DNA of 45,535 nucleotides from Variovorax sp. YR752 (lineage in GTDB: Bacteria; Pseudomonadota; Gammaproteobacteria; Burkholderiales; Burkholderiaceae_C): assembly GCA_945860785.1 (NCBI GenBank), contig CAMATD010000007.1:1-45535 (forward strand), in the 5' to 3' direction. Made by a program: the position numbers and the translations under genes. The notes beneath the pieces are model-generated. The model did no database searches, had not been told where the DNA came from, and saw nothing but the letters and a program-made list of their open reading frames with translations. Every line of letters starts with the position of its first letter. Within the stretch, counting starts at the first letter, position 1. Positions 20,254 to 37,648 of this stretch are shown one piece after another.

Positions 20254-22306
20254 TGAAGAACATTTTCTCGACCAAGCCCGCCCCCGCAACGGCCGGGACC
20301 AACATCGACCTTGACGACGGCGCTGTCCGCGCGGTCATCGATGCCGTGTTCCGTGCGTGGACAACGGCCGCTTCCCGGTGAAATGCGTGGCCGGCGAACG
20401 GGTGCAGGTTCGCGCCCATTGCTTCACCGACGGGCACGACGTGCTGCGCGTGCAGCTGTGCTGGCGCGCGCACGACCAGGCCGCATTCCGCGAAGTGCCG
20501 ATGAAGCTCCTCGGCAACGACGTGTGGGAGGCCGCGTTTTCGCCGCCATCGCTCGGGCGCTACGTCTACACCGTCGTCGCCTGGGTCGACCCGTTCGAGT
20601 CGTGGCGCAGCGAGATGACGCGGCGTGTCGATCCCGATGACGTGCGCATTGCCGCGCAAGTCGGTGCGCTGGAGATCGCGGCCGCCGCTGCGCGCGCCGA
20701 GGGTGCCGATCGCACCGCGCTGCACCGCTGGGCCACCGAGCTCGATGCCGTGACGGCCAGCCCCGCGTCCGACGTCGTCTCGCTGAAGGCCCTGGCGCTC
20801 GACGACGAGTACGCCGAGCTGGCGCGACGCCATCCCGACCGCCGGCATGCGGTGCGCCATCCGGTCGAACTGCCGCTGGTCGCCGACCGCGAGCGGGCTC
20901 GCTTCAGCACTTGGTACGAGCTGTTCCCGCGCTCGACCGGCCCCGAGCCCGGCGTGCACGGCACCTTCAAGGACGTGGAGGCGCGCCTGCCGGCCATCGC
21001 CGCCATGGGCTTCGACGTGCTGTACTTTCCGCCGATCCACCCCGTCGGCCGCGAGCAGCGAAAGGGACCCAACAACGCGCTCGAAAGCGGACCCGAGGAT
21101 GTGGGCAGCCCCTGGGCCATCGGTGCGGCCGAAGGCGGGCACAAGTCGATCCTTCCGGCGCTCGGCACCGCGGAAGACTTCAGGCGCCTGCTCGCACGCG
21201 CCGCGGCGCACGGCCTGGAGATCGCACTCGACATCGCCTTCCAGTGCGCCCCCGATCACCCGTATGTGAAGGCGCACCCCGACTGGTTCCGCTGGCGCCC
21301 CGACGGCACCGTGCAGTACGCCGAGAACCCGCCCAAGAAGTACCAGGACATCTACCCCTTCAACTTCGAATGCGAAGACTGGCGCGGCCTCTGGGCCGAA
21401 CTCAAGAGCGTGTTCGACCACTGGAGCGCGGAGGGCGTGCGCATCTTCCGCGTGGACAACCCGCACACCAAGGCCTTCCCGTTCTGGGAGTGGGCCATCG
21501 GCGAGGTGAAGCGCGCGCATCCCGACGTGATCTTCCTGGCCGAAGCCTTCACGCGGCCGAAGGTGATGCACCGGCTCGCGAAGCTGGGCTTCTCGCAGTC
21601 GTACACCTACTTCACCTGGCGCAACACCAAGGAGGAGCTGGAGGCGTACTTCACCGAGCTCTCGAGCGGCCCTGGCATCGACTACTTCCGCCCCAACGCG
21701 TGGCCCAACACGCCCGACATCCTGCACGAGCAGCTGCAGGCCGGCGAGCCCGCCGTGTTCATGTCGCGGCTGGTGCTGGCCGCCACGCTCGCGGCTAACT
21801 ACGGCATCTACGGGCCAGCCTACGAACTGCGCGAGCACCTGCCGCGCGGACCCGGCAGCGAGGAATATCTCGACTCCGAGAAGTACCAGCTGCGCCACTG
21901 GAACCACGACGATCCCGCCAGCCTCGCCCCCTTCATCGCGCGGGTGAACCGCATCCGCCGCGAGAACCCGGCGCTGCACGGGGACAGGAGCCTGCGCTTC
22001 CTGCACATCGACAACGACCAGTTGCTGGCCTATGCCAAGGAATCGCCCGACGGCGACAACGTGATCGTCACCGTGGTCAATCTCGATCCGCACACCACGC
22101 AGTCGGGCTGGCTCGGACTGGAGCCCGGCAGCGTGGGCGTGCCGGACGGGCGTAGCTTCCAGATGCACGACCTGCTCAGCGGCCAGCGCTTCGTCTGGCA
22201 GGGCGACTGGCACTACGTCCGGCTCGATCCCCACAGCGTGCCCGCGCACATCTTCGTGGTCCGTCGCCGCCACGGCGACGAGCGCGACTTCGATTACTTC
22301 CTCTGA
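20253..22306 (+). CDS. glgE: Alpha-1,4-glucan:maltose-1-phosphate maltosyltransferase, frameshifted
   Basis: Extends alpha-1,4-glucan using maltose-1-phosphate made by the maltokinase of the next gene. It has 684 residues after restoring one base near 20351 (AVIDAVF then [14 protein letters not shown]). GH13_3 hallmarks: [40 protein letters not shown], nucleophile Asp in [19 protein letters not shown], acid/base Glu in [13 protein letters not shown], and the Asp in [13 protein letters not shown] 20253 overlaps the glgB stop. The glgE/treS-mak pair defines the GlgE pathway, which turns trehalose into branched glucan without ADP-glucose; no glgA or glgC is present here. Confidence 0.94.
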
Positions 22307-22318
22307 GGTCGCCTGCCC

Positions 22319-25651
<3,333 letters not shown>

Positions 25652-25684
25652 CGCCACCGCCGCACTCTCAACGGAGGACACACC

Positions 25685-26422
25685 ATGGAAAATTTCGGCA
25701 TTCACCTGGAGCCGCTGCGCGCCATCCTCTACCAGGTCGGCGCCTTCATTCCGCGCCTCCTGATCGGGGTGGTGGTGGTCATCGTCGGCTGGCTCATCGC
25801 CAAGGCGGCCCGCTTCGCGGTGACCCGGGCGCTACGCGCCGTCAATTTCAACGTGCTGACCGAGCGCGCCGGGCTCGACAACTTCCTGCGCCAGGGCGGG
25901 CTGTCGGGGGACACCAGCAGCCTGTTCGGCATCCTGACCTACTGGCTGGTGATCCTGGCCTCGCTGCTCATCGCCTTCAACGGCATGGGCCTGAGCTACA
26001 TCGCCGATCTGCTGGGGCGCATCGTCTGGTTCGTGCCCAACGTGTTCGTGGCGCTGCTGGTGCTGGCCTTCGGCTCCTACTTCGCGCGCTTCGTGGGCGA
26101 AGCGGTAGGCAGCTATTTCCGCGGCGTGAAGATGCAGGACGCGGCGCTCTTCGGCAAGGTCGCGCAGTACGCGGTGATGGCCTTCGTGATCCTGATCGCG
26201 CTCGACCAGATCAAGGTCGGCGGCGACATCGTGCGCGAGAGCTTCCTCGTGATCCTGGCGGGCGTGGTTTTTGCGCTGGGCCCTGGCATTCGGGCTGGCC
26301 GGCAAGGATTGGGCGAAGGCCCAGATCGAGCGTTGGTGGCCGCGGCAGATCAAGGACGCCAGCGCGCCGCCACCGAGCGTCACCACCACCGCCTCCCGCA
26401 ACCCCGCCCAACGACCCCCTGA

Positions 26423-26426
<4 letters not shown>
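25685..26426 (+). CDS. MscS-like conserved TM-helix membrane protein, frameshifted
   Basis: Inner-membrane protein of about 246 residues with at least four helices: 18-40 (PRLLIGVVVVIVGWLIAKAA), 75-95, 105-130 (VPNVFVALLVLAFGSYFARF), 155-172 and 187-205. It resembles the conserved TM-helix family related to the membrane part of MscS channels, without the cytoplasmic MscS cage. One extra base near 26280 shifts the end; the corrected C-terminus reads ALAFGLAGKDWAKAQIERWW and ends ...NPAQRPPE with TGA at 26424-26426, overlapping the glgX start. A good GGAGG precedes the ATG. Placed inside a trehalose operon, a role in osmotic sensing or solute efflux is plausible but unproven. Confidence 0.8.
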
Positions 26427-28606
<2,180 letters not shown>

Positions 28607-28610
<4 letters not shown>

Positions 28611-30466
28611 GCACGCGCGCGCATCGCATGCCTTTCGGTGCCACGGTGCAGGCGCAGGGGGTGGACTTCGCGCTCTGGGCGCCGTCGGCGGAAACCGTCG
28701 TGCTCGAACACGGCGTGGCGGGCGGCGAGACCGCATCGCGGCCGATGACGCGCGATGGACAGGGGTGGCACCGCCTTTCCGTGGCCGGGGCCGGGCATGG
28801 CGACAGCTACAGCTATCGCCTGCCTGGCGGCACGCGCGTGCCCGACCCGGCCTCGCGCTTCAACCCCGACGATGTTCACGGGCCGAGCGTGGTGATGGAC
28901 CCGAAGCGCTTCGAATGGACGGACGACGCATGGCGCGGCCGCCCCTGGGAAGAGGCGGTGGTCTACGAACTGCATGTCGGCACCTTCACCGAAGAGGGCA
29001 GTTTCCGCGCTGCGCGCGAACGGCTCGGCGCGCTGGCCGAACTCGGCATCACCGCCATCGAGCTCATGCCGCTCGCGGATTTTCCGGGGCAGCGCAACTG
29101 GGGCTACGACGGCGTGCTGCCGTTCGCGCCCGATGCCGCGTACGGCGCGCCCGACGATCTCAAGGCGCTGGTCGACACGGCCCATTCGCTCGGGTTGATG
29201 GTGCTGCTGGACGTGGTCTACAACCACTTCGGACCGGAAGGCAACTACCTGCATGCGTACTGCCCCGAGTTCTTCAACCCCGGGCACCAGACGCCGTGGG
29301 GCTGCGCCATCAACTTCGACGGACCGGGCTCGCGCACGGTGCGCGATTTCTTCATTCACAACGCGCTCTACTGGATGGAGGAGTTCCGCTTCGACGGCCT
29401 GCGCATGGATGCCATCCACGCCATCCACGACGAGACGCGCCCGCACATCGTGCGCGAGATCCGCGAGGCGCTCGATGCCGGCCCGGCCCGCGAGCGCCTC
29501 GTGCACCTTGTTCTGGAGAACGATGCCAACCAGGCCTCGATGCTGATGCGCGACGGCCGCGGCCTGCCGGTGGCGGGCACGGCGCAGTGGAACGACGACC
29601 TGCATCACGCGGTGCACGTGCTGGCCACCGGCGAGCGCGATGGCTACTACGCCGACTATGCTGACGACCCGGTGTGCCGCTTCGCCTTGGCGCTGGCCGA
29701 GGGCTTCATCTACCAGGGGCAGCCCTCGGCGTTCCGCCATGGCGAGCGGCGCGGCGAGCCCAGCACGCGGCTGCCGCCGCAGGCCTTCGTGTCTTTCCTG
29801 CAGACCCACGACCAGGTCGGCAACCGCGCCTTCGGCGAGCGCATTCACGCGCTCGGCGATCCGGTGCTGGTGCGCGCGGCCATGGCCTGCCTGCTGCTGT
29901 CGCCGCATGTGCCGATGCTGTTCATGGGCGACGAGTTCGCGGCCTCCACGCCGTTCCAGTATTTCTGCGACTTCGGACTGGAGCTCGCGGCGGCGGTGTC
30001 CGAGGGGCGGCGTTCGGAGTTCGGCGGCTTCGCGGCGTTCGCGGACGAAGCTGCCCGAGCGCGCATTCCCGACCCGAATGCCGACGCGACCTTTCTCGCG
30101 TCGAAGCTGCACTGGCGCGAGCGCGGAACGCGCGCGCATTTCTCGAGGTTCAATGAGGTGCAGCAGTTGCTGGACCTGCGTCACCGCCTGATCGTGCCGC
30201 GGCTCGCCGGTATGGCGGGCGCGGGCATCTACCGCTGCGAGAACGACATGCTCCAGGTGCAATGGGACCTCGGACCCGACAAGGACGAGGGCGCACCGCC
30301 AATGCGACTGCACATGCTCGCCCACTTCGGAGTGCAACCGGCGCCATGCATCGAGATGCCGCCCGGCGAGGTGATCTACAGCGATGGCGCACAAGGCCAT
30401 GAAGGCGCGCAGCAACTGGCGCGTGGCGCGGTGCACGTGACGCTGGAGGCCGTGCATGGTGGATGA
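28607..30466 (+). CDS. treZ: Malto-oligosyltrehalose trehalohydrolase
   Basis: Releases trehalose from the malto-oligosyltrehalose made by TreY. It has 619 residues, intact. An N-terminal CBM48-like domain (VDFALWAPSAETVVLEHG) precedes the GH13_10 barrel. Diagnostic motifs: YELHVGTFTEEGSFRAA, nucleophile Asp in FDGLRMDAIHAIHDE, Glu in LVLENDANQASML, AQWNDDLHHAVHVLATGE, and Asp in FLQTHDQVGNRAFGERI. It overlaps glgX by four bases and malQ by eleven, so the operon is tightly coupled. Confidence 0.95.
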
Positions 30467-33400
30467 GGCAAGCCACGGCCATGCCCACGTCACGGGCGAC
30501 CTGGGACGACTCTGCGAGCACTTCGGCATTGCCACCGGTTATTTCGATGCCTTCGGCGCGCGGCGCGACGCTTCCGCGGAGAGCCTGATCGCGCTGCTGG
30601 CCGAGTTCGGCGTGCGGCTCGACGGCGCGGCCGACGCGGGTCGCGCGCTCGAGGCCGCGCGCCGCGCGCGCTGGGCAGAGGCGCTGCCGCCGGTGCGGGT
30701 CGTGCAGGCCGGCAGTCCCGCCTGGTCGGTGCCGTTGCGGCTGCCGGCGTCCATGCGCCGGCTCCGCTGGCAGCTCAGCGACGAGCAGGGGCGTGAGCTG
30801 CAAGGCGAAGCCGACACCGAGGCGTTGCCCGAGACCGGCCGCATCGCCATCGACGGCATCTCGCTGTGCGAGCGCGTTCTGCAGATGCCGTTGGCGCTCG
30901 AAGCGGGCTACCACCGGCTGCGCATCGAAGGTCTGCGCGGCGAGACGCTGGTCCTTGCCTCGCCCGGCCGCTGCTACCGGCCGCCCGCGGTGCGCGATGG
31001 CGGTCGCGTCTGGGGCGCGGCGGTGCAGCTCTACAGCCTGTGCTCGCCGCGGAACTGGGGCATCGGCGACTTCGGCGATCTCGAAGACCTCGCCGTGCGC
31101 ATGGCAGCGCAGGGCGCCGACATCATCGGCCTCAACCCCCTGCACGCGCTGTTCGCGAGCACGCCGTCGAACGCGAGCCCGTACAGCCCGTCGTCTCGCC
31201 AGCAGCTCAACGTGCTCTATATCGACGTGGAGGCGCTGGATGGCTTTGCGGATTGCGACCCGGCCCGCGAGTGGGTGCATTCGCCCGGCTTCCAGGCGCG
31301 GCTCGCTGCGTTGCGCGCGACGCCGCTGGTGGACTATGCGGGCGTGGCCGCGGCGAAGTTCGAAGTGCTCGAATTGCTCTTCGGCCATTTCTGCGCGCGG
31401 CATCTGCCTCCGGAGGGCGCGCCCGACGAGACGGGCAGGGCGTTCCTGGCCTTCGTCGCTGAGCGCGGCGAGGCGCTGCGGCAGCACGCCGTTTTCGAAA
31501 CGCTGCAGGCGCACTTTCTCGCCACCGAAGGCGGTGCGTGGGACTGGCATGCATGGCCAAGCGCCTACCGCGACCCGGATTCCGCCGAGGTGACCGCCTT
31601 CACGGTGGCGCATGCGCAGCGCGTGCAGTTCCACCAGTACCTCCAGTGGCTGGCCACCCGGCAATTGGCGCGGGCCGCCGCGCGCTGCGAGGCGCTCGGC
31701 ATGGGGGTCGGCCTGTACGTGGACCTGACGGTGTCGGTCGACCGCGCCGGCTCGGACACCTGGGGCGCGCAGCGCGTGTTTGCGGAAGGCGCCAGCGTCG
31801 GCGCGCCGCCGGACGAGTTCAACCCCGCCGGCCAGGGCTGGGGCCTGCCACCCTTGCGCCCCGACCGCCTGCGCACCGACGGCTATCGCTTCTTCGTCGA
31901 AACGCTGCGCGCCGGCATGCGCGGCGCGGGCGCGCTGCGCATCGACCACGCGATGGGCCTGATGCGCCTGTTCTGGATTCCGCGAGGCCGCGGCGCGCGC
32001 GAGGGCGCATACATCTATTACCCGCTCGACGAGATGCTCGCCATCGTGGCGATCGAGAGCCACCGGCACCGCTGCATGGTCGTGGGCGAGGACCTCGGCA
32101 CGGTCGAAGATGCGGTGCGCGACGCGCTGGCGCAGGCCGACGTGCTGTCTTACCGCCTGCTGTATTTCGAGAAGCAGCGCGACGGCCGTTTCAAGCAGCC
32201 CGGAGCCTATCCGCCGGCTGCCCTGGTTGCGATCAGCATGCACGACCTCGCGACCTTCGCGGGCTGGTGGACGGCCGACGATCTGCGCGAGCGGCTCGCG
32301 CTGGGCCTGTTTCCCGACCCGGCCATCTTCGACAAGCAGCTGATAGACCGGGCGCAGGAGCGCATCGAGTTGATGCAGGCCTTGCAGCAGGCGGGCCTGC
32401 TGTCGCGCGAGGAGGTAGCGCAAGCCGCAGGGCTCGCGATGCCGTCCGCGCGCATCGTGGAAGCGGCGCACGTCTTCCTCGCGGCCGCGCCATCGGCGCT
32501 GATGATGGTGCAGCTCGAGGACGTGGCGGGCGTGGTGGCGCAGGTTAACATGCCGGGCACGGTGGACGAGCATCCGAACTGGCGGCGCAAGCTGCCCGAG
32601 CCGGTGGCGAGCGCATGCGTGGACTGGGCGAGGCTCTGCGGGCAACCCGGCCGCGCCGGGTCGAACCGGCCGGGCGGAGCGCATCGCCGGGTCTGCAGAC
32701 CCGCGTGCCTCGCGCCACCTAACGGCTGCAGTTCCACAAGGACTTCGGCTTCGACGACGCGATCCGCGTGCTGCCGTATCTCGCGAAACTCGGCGTGAGC
32801 CATGTGTACTGCTCGCCGATCCAGCGTGCCCGCGCGGGCAGCATGCACGGCTACGACGTGGTGGCGCATGCGCAGATCAATCCCGAACTCGGCGGCGAAG
32901 AAGGCTTTGCGCGCTTCGTCGGGGCGCTGAAGGCCAACGGCCTTGGCCAGTTGCTGGACATGGTGCCCAACCACATGGGCGTTTTCGGCGCCGACAACGC
33001 CTGGTGGATGGACGTGCTGGAGAACGGACCCGCATCGCTGTTCGCGCAGCACTTCGACATCGACTGGCAGCCGCTCAACGTCGAGCTGACCGGCAAGGTG
33101 CTGCTGCCCGTGCTGGGCGTGCACTACGGCGAGGCGCTGGAGAACGGCGAGCTCATGCTCCGCTTCGAGAGCGAGACCGGTAGCTTCGCCATCCGCTACT
33201 TCGACCACCGCTTTCCGCTCGCACCCGAGAGCTATCCCGTGGTGCTCGGGCGGGCGCTGGAGCGGTTGGGCGATGTGGCGGCCTCGGGCCGGCTGGCCAG
33301 CCTGGCCACTGCCTTCGGCCACCTGCCGGGGCGGGGCGCGTCGTCTCCCCAGGAACTTGCGGAACGCGTGCGCGACAAGGAACTGCTCAAGGCCCGGCTC

Positions 33401-35593
33401 GCGCGCCTCGGGCAGCGGCAGCCCTCGGTCGCGCAGGCGCTCATGGCGTCGGTGGCGGAACTGAACCTCGCGTCGCCCGAAGCCCGCGACGCGCTGCACC
33501 GGCTGATCGAAGTGTAGGCCTACCGGCTCGCGCACTGGCGCGTGGCGGCGGACGCAATCAACTACCGCCGCTTCTTCGACATCAACGACCTCGCGGCCGT
33601 GCGCATCGAGCGCGACGAGGTGTTCGAGGCCACGCAGTCATTCGCGCTGGACCTCGCCGCGTCCGGCGCGGTGGACGGCCTGCGCATCGACCACCCCGAC
33701 GGGCTCTACGACCCGGCCGACTACTTCCGCAAGCTCCAGGAAGGCTACGCGCGCCGCGCCGGCCTCGTGCTGCCCCCGCTCGATGCACAGGGGCGCCCCG
33801 CACGGCCGCTCTACGTGGTGGCCGAGAAGATCGCCGGCGCGCACGAAGAAGTGCCCGAGAGCTGGCATGTGCACGGCACCACCGGCTACCGCTTTGCGAA
33901 CGTGGCCAACGGCGTGCTGATCGACACCACGGCCGAGGCGAGCATCGTGCACGCCTGGCAACGCTTCACCGGCGAGATGCAGGACTTTGCCGAGGTGGCG
34001 CGCTCGGGCCGGCGCGATGTGATGCGCAATGCGCTGTCGTCCGAACTGAACGTGCTGTCCACCGAGCTGCTGCGCATCGCCAGGGCCGACCGCAGCACGC
34101 GCGACTACACGCTCAACGCCCTGCGCCGCGCGCTGGCCGGCGTGGCCGCGTGCATGCCGGTCTATCGCACCTACATCGTCGATGGCCTCTCGGCGCAGGA
34201 CGAGCGCTTCATCGACGAGGCCGTCGATGCCGCCGCGCAGCAGAGCGACGATGCCGACCGGTCGATCTTCGGCTTCGTGCGGTGCGCGCTGCGCGCAGAG
34301 GCCGTTGCCTGCGCGCCGCCGGCGCTGGGTGAACGGGTGCGCCGCTTCGCGCTGCGCTTCCAGCAGTTCAGCGCGCCGGTGGCGGCGAAGGGCGTGGAAG
34401 ACACGGCCTTCTACCGCTACTTTCCGTTGAGCGCGCTCAACGAGGTGGGCGGCGAGCCCGACCTGTTCGGCATCGAGGTCGAGCAGTTCCACGCGCTCAG
34501 CGCCGACCGCGCGCTGCGTTGGCCCTACACCATGCTCGCGACCTCGACGCACGACAACAAGCGCTCGGAAGACGTGCGCAACCGGATCGACGTGCTCTCC
34601 GAAATGCCCAACGAGTGGATGCTGGCGCTCACGCGCTGGCACGACCTGTGCCGCGGCACGCGCAAGAAGCTGCCGAGCGGCGAAGCACCCGCGCGCGCCG
34701 ACGAATACCTGCTGTACCAGACGCTGCTCGGCACCTTGCCCCTTGGCGGGCTCGACGCCGGCACCGCGCCGGGCTACGCCGACCGCATCTGGCAGTACAT
34801 GCAGCAGGCCGCGCGCGAGGCCAAGCTGCGCACGCGCTGGTCGCATCCCGATGCGGACTACGAGGCCGCGCTCGAAGCTTTCGTGCGCGAGATCCTGGCC
34901 GGGCCGCAGGCGGGCGCCTGCCTGCCGGACATCCAGCGGCTGGCGGACAGGCTCGCATGGTTCGGCGCATGGAACAGCCTCACGCTCACGCTGCTGAAAT
35001 ACGGCTCGCCCGGCGTGCCCGATCTCTACCAGGGCAGCGAGCTCATCGAACTGAGCCTGGTCGATCCGGACAACCGGCGCCCGGTGGACTACGCGCTGCG
35101 CCAGCAACAGCTCGACGCGCTGCATGCAATGCTCGACCAGGACGGTCTCGCGGCGCGCGTGCGTTCGCTCACCGAGGCACCGCACGACGGCCGCGCCAAG
35201 CTCTGGTTCATCTGGCGCCTGCTGTCGTTGCGGCGGGAACAGCCTTTGCTGTTTCGCGAAGGCAGCTACGAGCCGCTGGCGGTCGAAGGGCCGCTGTCGA
35301 GGCACGTCGTGGCCTTTGCGCGCAGGCATGAGGGCCAGATGCTCGTGATTGTGGCGGGGCGGTTGTTCGTCGATCTTTCGCGGCATGGCGCGGGCGACGG
35401 TGCCATTCCGGCACTGCCCGATGCAGCAAGGTGGAACGGCACGACGGTGCGCCTTCCCGCAGGCGTCCGCGCGATGGTGCTCGAGAACCTGCTGACCGGA
35501 GAGTCACAGTCGATCGAGGAGGGGAGTCTTTGCTTGGTCGACGTGCTGCGATGGATGCCCTGGGCGGCTTTCCGCGCCCGGGCGTTGCCCTGA
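30456..35593 (+). CDS. malQ-treY: 4-alpha-glucanotransferase / malto-oligosyltrehalose synthase (probable MalQ-TreY fusion), one frameshift and two in-frame stops
   Basis: The MalQ part (30456 to about 32640) rearranges malto-oligosaccharides: Asp in GALRIDHAMGLMRLFWIP, Glu in MVVGEDLGTVED, Asp in ISMHDLATFAGWW. The TreY part (about 32705-35593) turns the reducing end of glucan into trehalosyl form: YCSPIQRARAGSMHGYDVV, Asp in LRIDHPDGLYDPADYF, Glu in VVAEKIAGAHEE, Asp in LATSTHDNKRSEDVR. Breaks: TAA at 32720-32722 where TreY has Tyr (PRAT-[Y]-RLQFHKDFGF), TAG at 33515-33517 where Gln is expected (LIEV-[Q]-AYRLAHWR), and a frame change between 32640 and 32700. No stop separates the parts before the TAA once that single base is restored, and the whole then equals exactly 1713 codons, the size of known MalQ-TreY fusions. 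Alternatively treY is separate and starts at GTG 32705. Confidence 0.85.
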
Positions 35594-35673
35594 AGAGACT
35601 CGATGAGATCGCAGCCACGTCGACGAAAAACGCCGTCGCTTACAAAAGAAGGCTTGCGTCATTGAACGAGGAC

Positions 35674-35690
35674 TAATACAGTCCGTGTTA
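35674..35690. promoter_or_regulatory. Candidate Rrf2 operator
   Basis: TAATAC-AGTCC-GTGTTA, an inverted repeat with one mismatch, ends at the first base of the rrf2 start codon. TAATAC could also serve as a -10, which would put transcription start only a few bases before the ATG (near-leaderless message). No clear ribosome-binding site is seen. Confidence 0.45.
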
Positions 35691-36253
35691 TGGCACACAT
35701 TGGAAACGGAACCGAGTACGGCTTGCATTGCCTGCTCCTCCTGGCACGACCCCTCGCTGAACCTGCAAGCAGCCGCGATCTGGCAGAACTGCAGGGCATC
35801 TCGACTTCGTTCCTTGCAAAAATCTTCCCGAAGCTGGAGCGGGCCGGCATCGTCAAGGCCTCTGCGGGCATTCGAGGCGGCTACCAGCTCGCCCGCCCCG
35901 CCGAGCAGATCACCGTCCTCGACGTGGTCGATGCGATCGAGGGCCCGAAGCCGCTGTTCGACTGCCAGCAAATTCGCGGCGGTTGCACGATCTTCGAAGG
36001 CAAGCCCCCCGCTTGGATGACCCGCGGTGTGTGCGGCATCCATGCGGTGATGTTGCGCGCCGAGAAGCTCATGCGCGATGAACTGGCGCGCACCACCATC
36101 CGCGATCTGGCCGACGGCGTTGCCAGCAAGGCACCGCCGGGCTTCGGCATGCAGATCGAGAACTGGTTTGCGGACCGCGTCAATGTCCGCTCCGAAGCGC
36201 GTCTGGCCGTCGTGACCGGACCGAGACCCCGACGAAAAGCCGACGACGAATAG
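35690..36253 (+). CDS. Rrf2-family transcriptional regulator
   Basis: DNA-binding regulator of 187 residues. The winged helix is evident: TEYGLHCLLLLARPL, SSRDLAELQGISTSFLAKIF and the wing KASAGIRGGYQLARPAEQIT. Three cysteines in the middle (FDCQQIRGGC and RGVCGIH, around residues 88-118) have the arrangement of iron-sulfur ligands in NsrR/IscR-type members, so it may sense redox, oxygen or nitric oxide. A candidate operator overlaps its own start. It is followed, 91 bases on, by the FAD oxidoreductase it probably controls. Terminates with TAG. Confidence 0.88.
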   Translation: MAHIGNGTEYGLHCLLLLARPLAEPASSRDLAELQGISTSFLAKIFPKLERAGIVKASAGIRGGYQLARPAEQITVLDVVDAIEGPKPLFDCQQIRGGCTIFEGKPPAWMTRGVCGIHAVMLRAEKLMRDELARTTIRDLADGVASKAPPGFGMQIENWFADRVNVRSEARLAVVTGPRPRRKADDE

Positions 36254-36344
36254 TCGTCCTCCTTTTTCCTCTTTCCCCCCAGCGTGATTCCGGTGCGTTT
36301 TGCACCGGCGGATTCGCTCGTCCATGCATTCAAGGAGAACCCGC

Positions 36345-37565
36345 ATGCAACACCTTCAACCTCAACGCATCCTCATCATCGGTGCCGGCTTTGCCAGCCT
36401 CTGGAGCGCGCTTGCCGCGGCACGACGGCTCGACCTGGAGGCCAGCCCGGACCGGCCGGTCGAGGTCGCCCTGATCGCGCCGCAGCCGGTGCTGACCATT
36501 CGCCCGAGGCTCTATGAAGCAGTTCCCGCCGGCATGGCGGTGCCGCTGCAAGAGCTGTTCACGGCGACGGGCGTGCGCTTCATTGCGGGCTCGGTGCACG
36601 CCATCCGCACGGACGCCGACGAGGTCGATCTCGTCGATGCGTCCGGCCAACATTCCACCCTGCACTATGACCGGCTCGTGCTGGCCGCGGGCAGCAGTCT
36701 CTACCGGCCCGACATTCCCGGTCTGCGCGAGCACGCATTCAGCGTCGACCAGGGTGACGAGGCGGCCGCGCTCGAAGCGCATCTTCACCGTCTTGCGGCA
36801 CGGCCATCCTCGGTGGCGCGCAACACCGTCGTCGTGGCGGGCGGGGGCTTCACGGGCCTCGAGATCGCGACAGAGCTGCCGGCACGCATGCGGAGCATCC
36901 TCGGCGACGATGCCGATGTCCGCGTGATCATCGTGGAACGCGCCGACGCCATCGGTCCCGACCTCGGCCCCGGTCCTCGACCCGAGATCGATCGCGCGCT
37001 CGCGGGACTCGGCATCGAATGCCGGTTGGGCTCGGCCGTCGCGAGCATCGACGCCACGGGTCTCACGACCGCGGACGGCGAGCGCATCGACAGCGCCACG
37101 GTGATCTGGACCGCCGGTGTGCGCGCCAGTGTCCTGACGGCCCAGATCCCGGCCGAGCGCGATGCGCTGGGGCGGCTGCGCGTCGACGCCAACCTGCGCG
37201 TGCCGGCGGTGCCCAAGGTGTTCGTCGCGGGCGACGCTGCCGTCGCACCCACCGACGACGCGGGCAACCACACGCTGATGGCCTGCCAGCACGCCATCCC
37301 ACTCGGCCGGTCCGCAGGCGACAACGCTGCCGCCGATCTGCTGGCGCTCGCGCTCACGCCGTACAGCCAGCCGGACTACGTGACCTGCCTGGATCTCGGT
37401 GGCTGGGGTGCCGTGGTGACCCAAGGCTGGGACCGCAAGGTCTGGCTCACCGGCGCAGAAGCCAAGTCGATGAAGAGCATGATCAACAGCAAGCTGATCT
37501 ATCCGCCCCTGGACCGTGAGGCCGCCTTCGCGGCCGCCAATCCGGCCGTGGCGCTCGCGCTCTGA
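36345..37565 (+). CDS. NAD(P)/FAD-dependent oxidoreductase, NDH-2-like
   Basis: Flavoprotein of 406 residues that transfers electrons from NAD(P)H. N-terminal FAD site ILIIGAGFASLWSALAA (Ser in place of the last Gly of the usual GxGxxG). Second nucleotide site VVVAGGGFTGLEIATELPAR near 165. The FAD-ribityl motif is KVFVAGDAAVAP near 305. It has the pyridine-nucleotide disulfide oxidoreductase fold of type II NADH dehydrogenases but no obvious membrane anchor. The ATG at 36345 has AAGGAG nine bases upstream; longer starts do not. It is probably co-regulated with the Rrf2 gene and the small membrane protein downstream. Confidence 0.88.
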   Translation: MQHLQPQRILIIGAGFASLWSALAAARRLDLEASPDRPVEVALIAPQPVLTIRPRLYEAVPAGMAVPLQELFTATGVRFIAGSVHAIRTDADEVDLVDASGQHSTLHYDRLVLAAGSSLYRPDIPGLREHAFSVDQGDEAAALEAHLHRLAARPSSVARNTVVVAGGGFTGLEIATELPARMRSILGDDADVRVIIVERADAIGPDLGPGPRPEIDRALAGLGIECRLGSAVASIDATGLTTADGERIDSATVIWTAGVRASVLTAQIPAERDALGRLRVDANLRVPAVPKVFVAGDAAVAPTDDAGNHTLMACQHAIPLGRSAGDNAAADLLALALTPYSQPDYVTCLDLGGWGAVVTQGWDRKVWLTGAEAKSMKSMINSKLIYPPLDREAAFAAANPAVALAL

Positions 37566-37648
37566 AACATCAGGCTCTGATGACGATCAGTTTTCGCCAT
37601 GGGCCTGCGGGCCTTTCGCACGGCGCCGTTTCCTGACATGGAGAAAGC

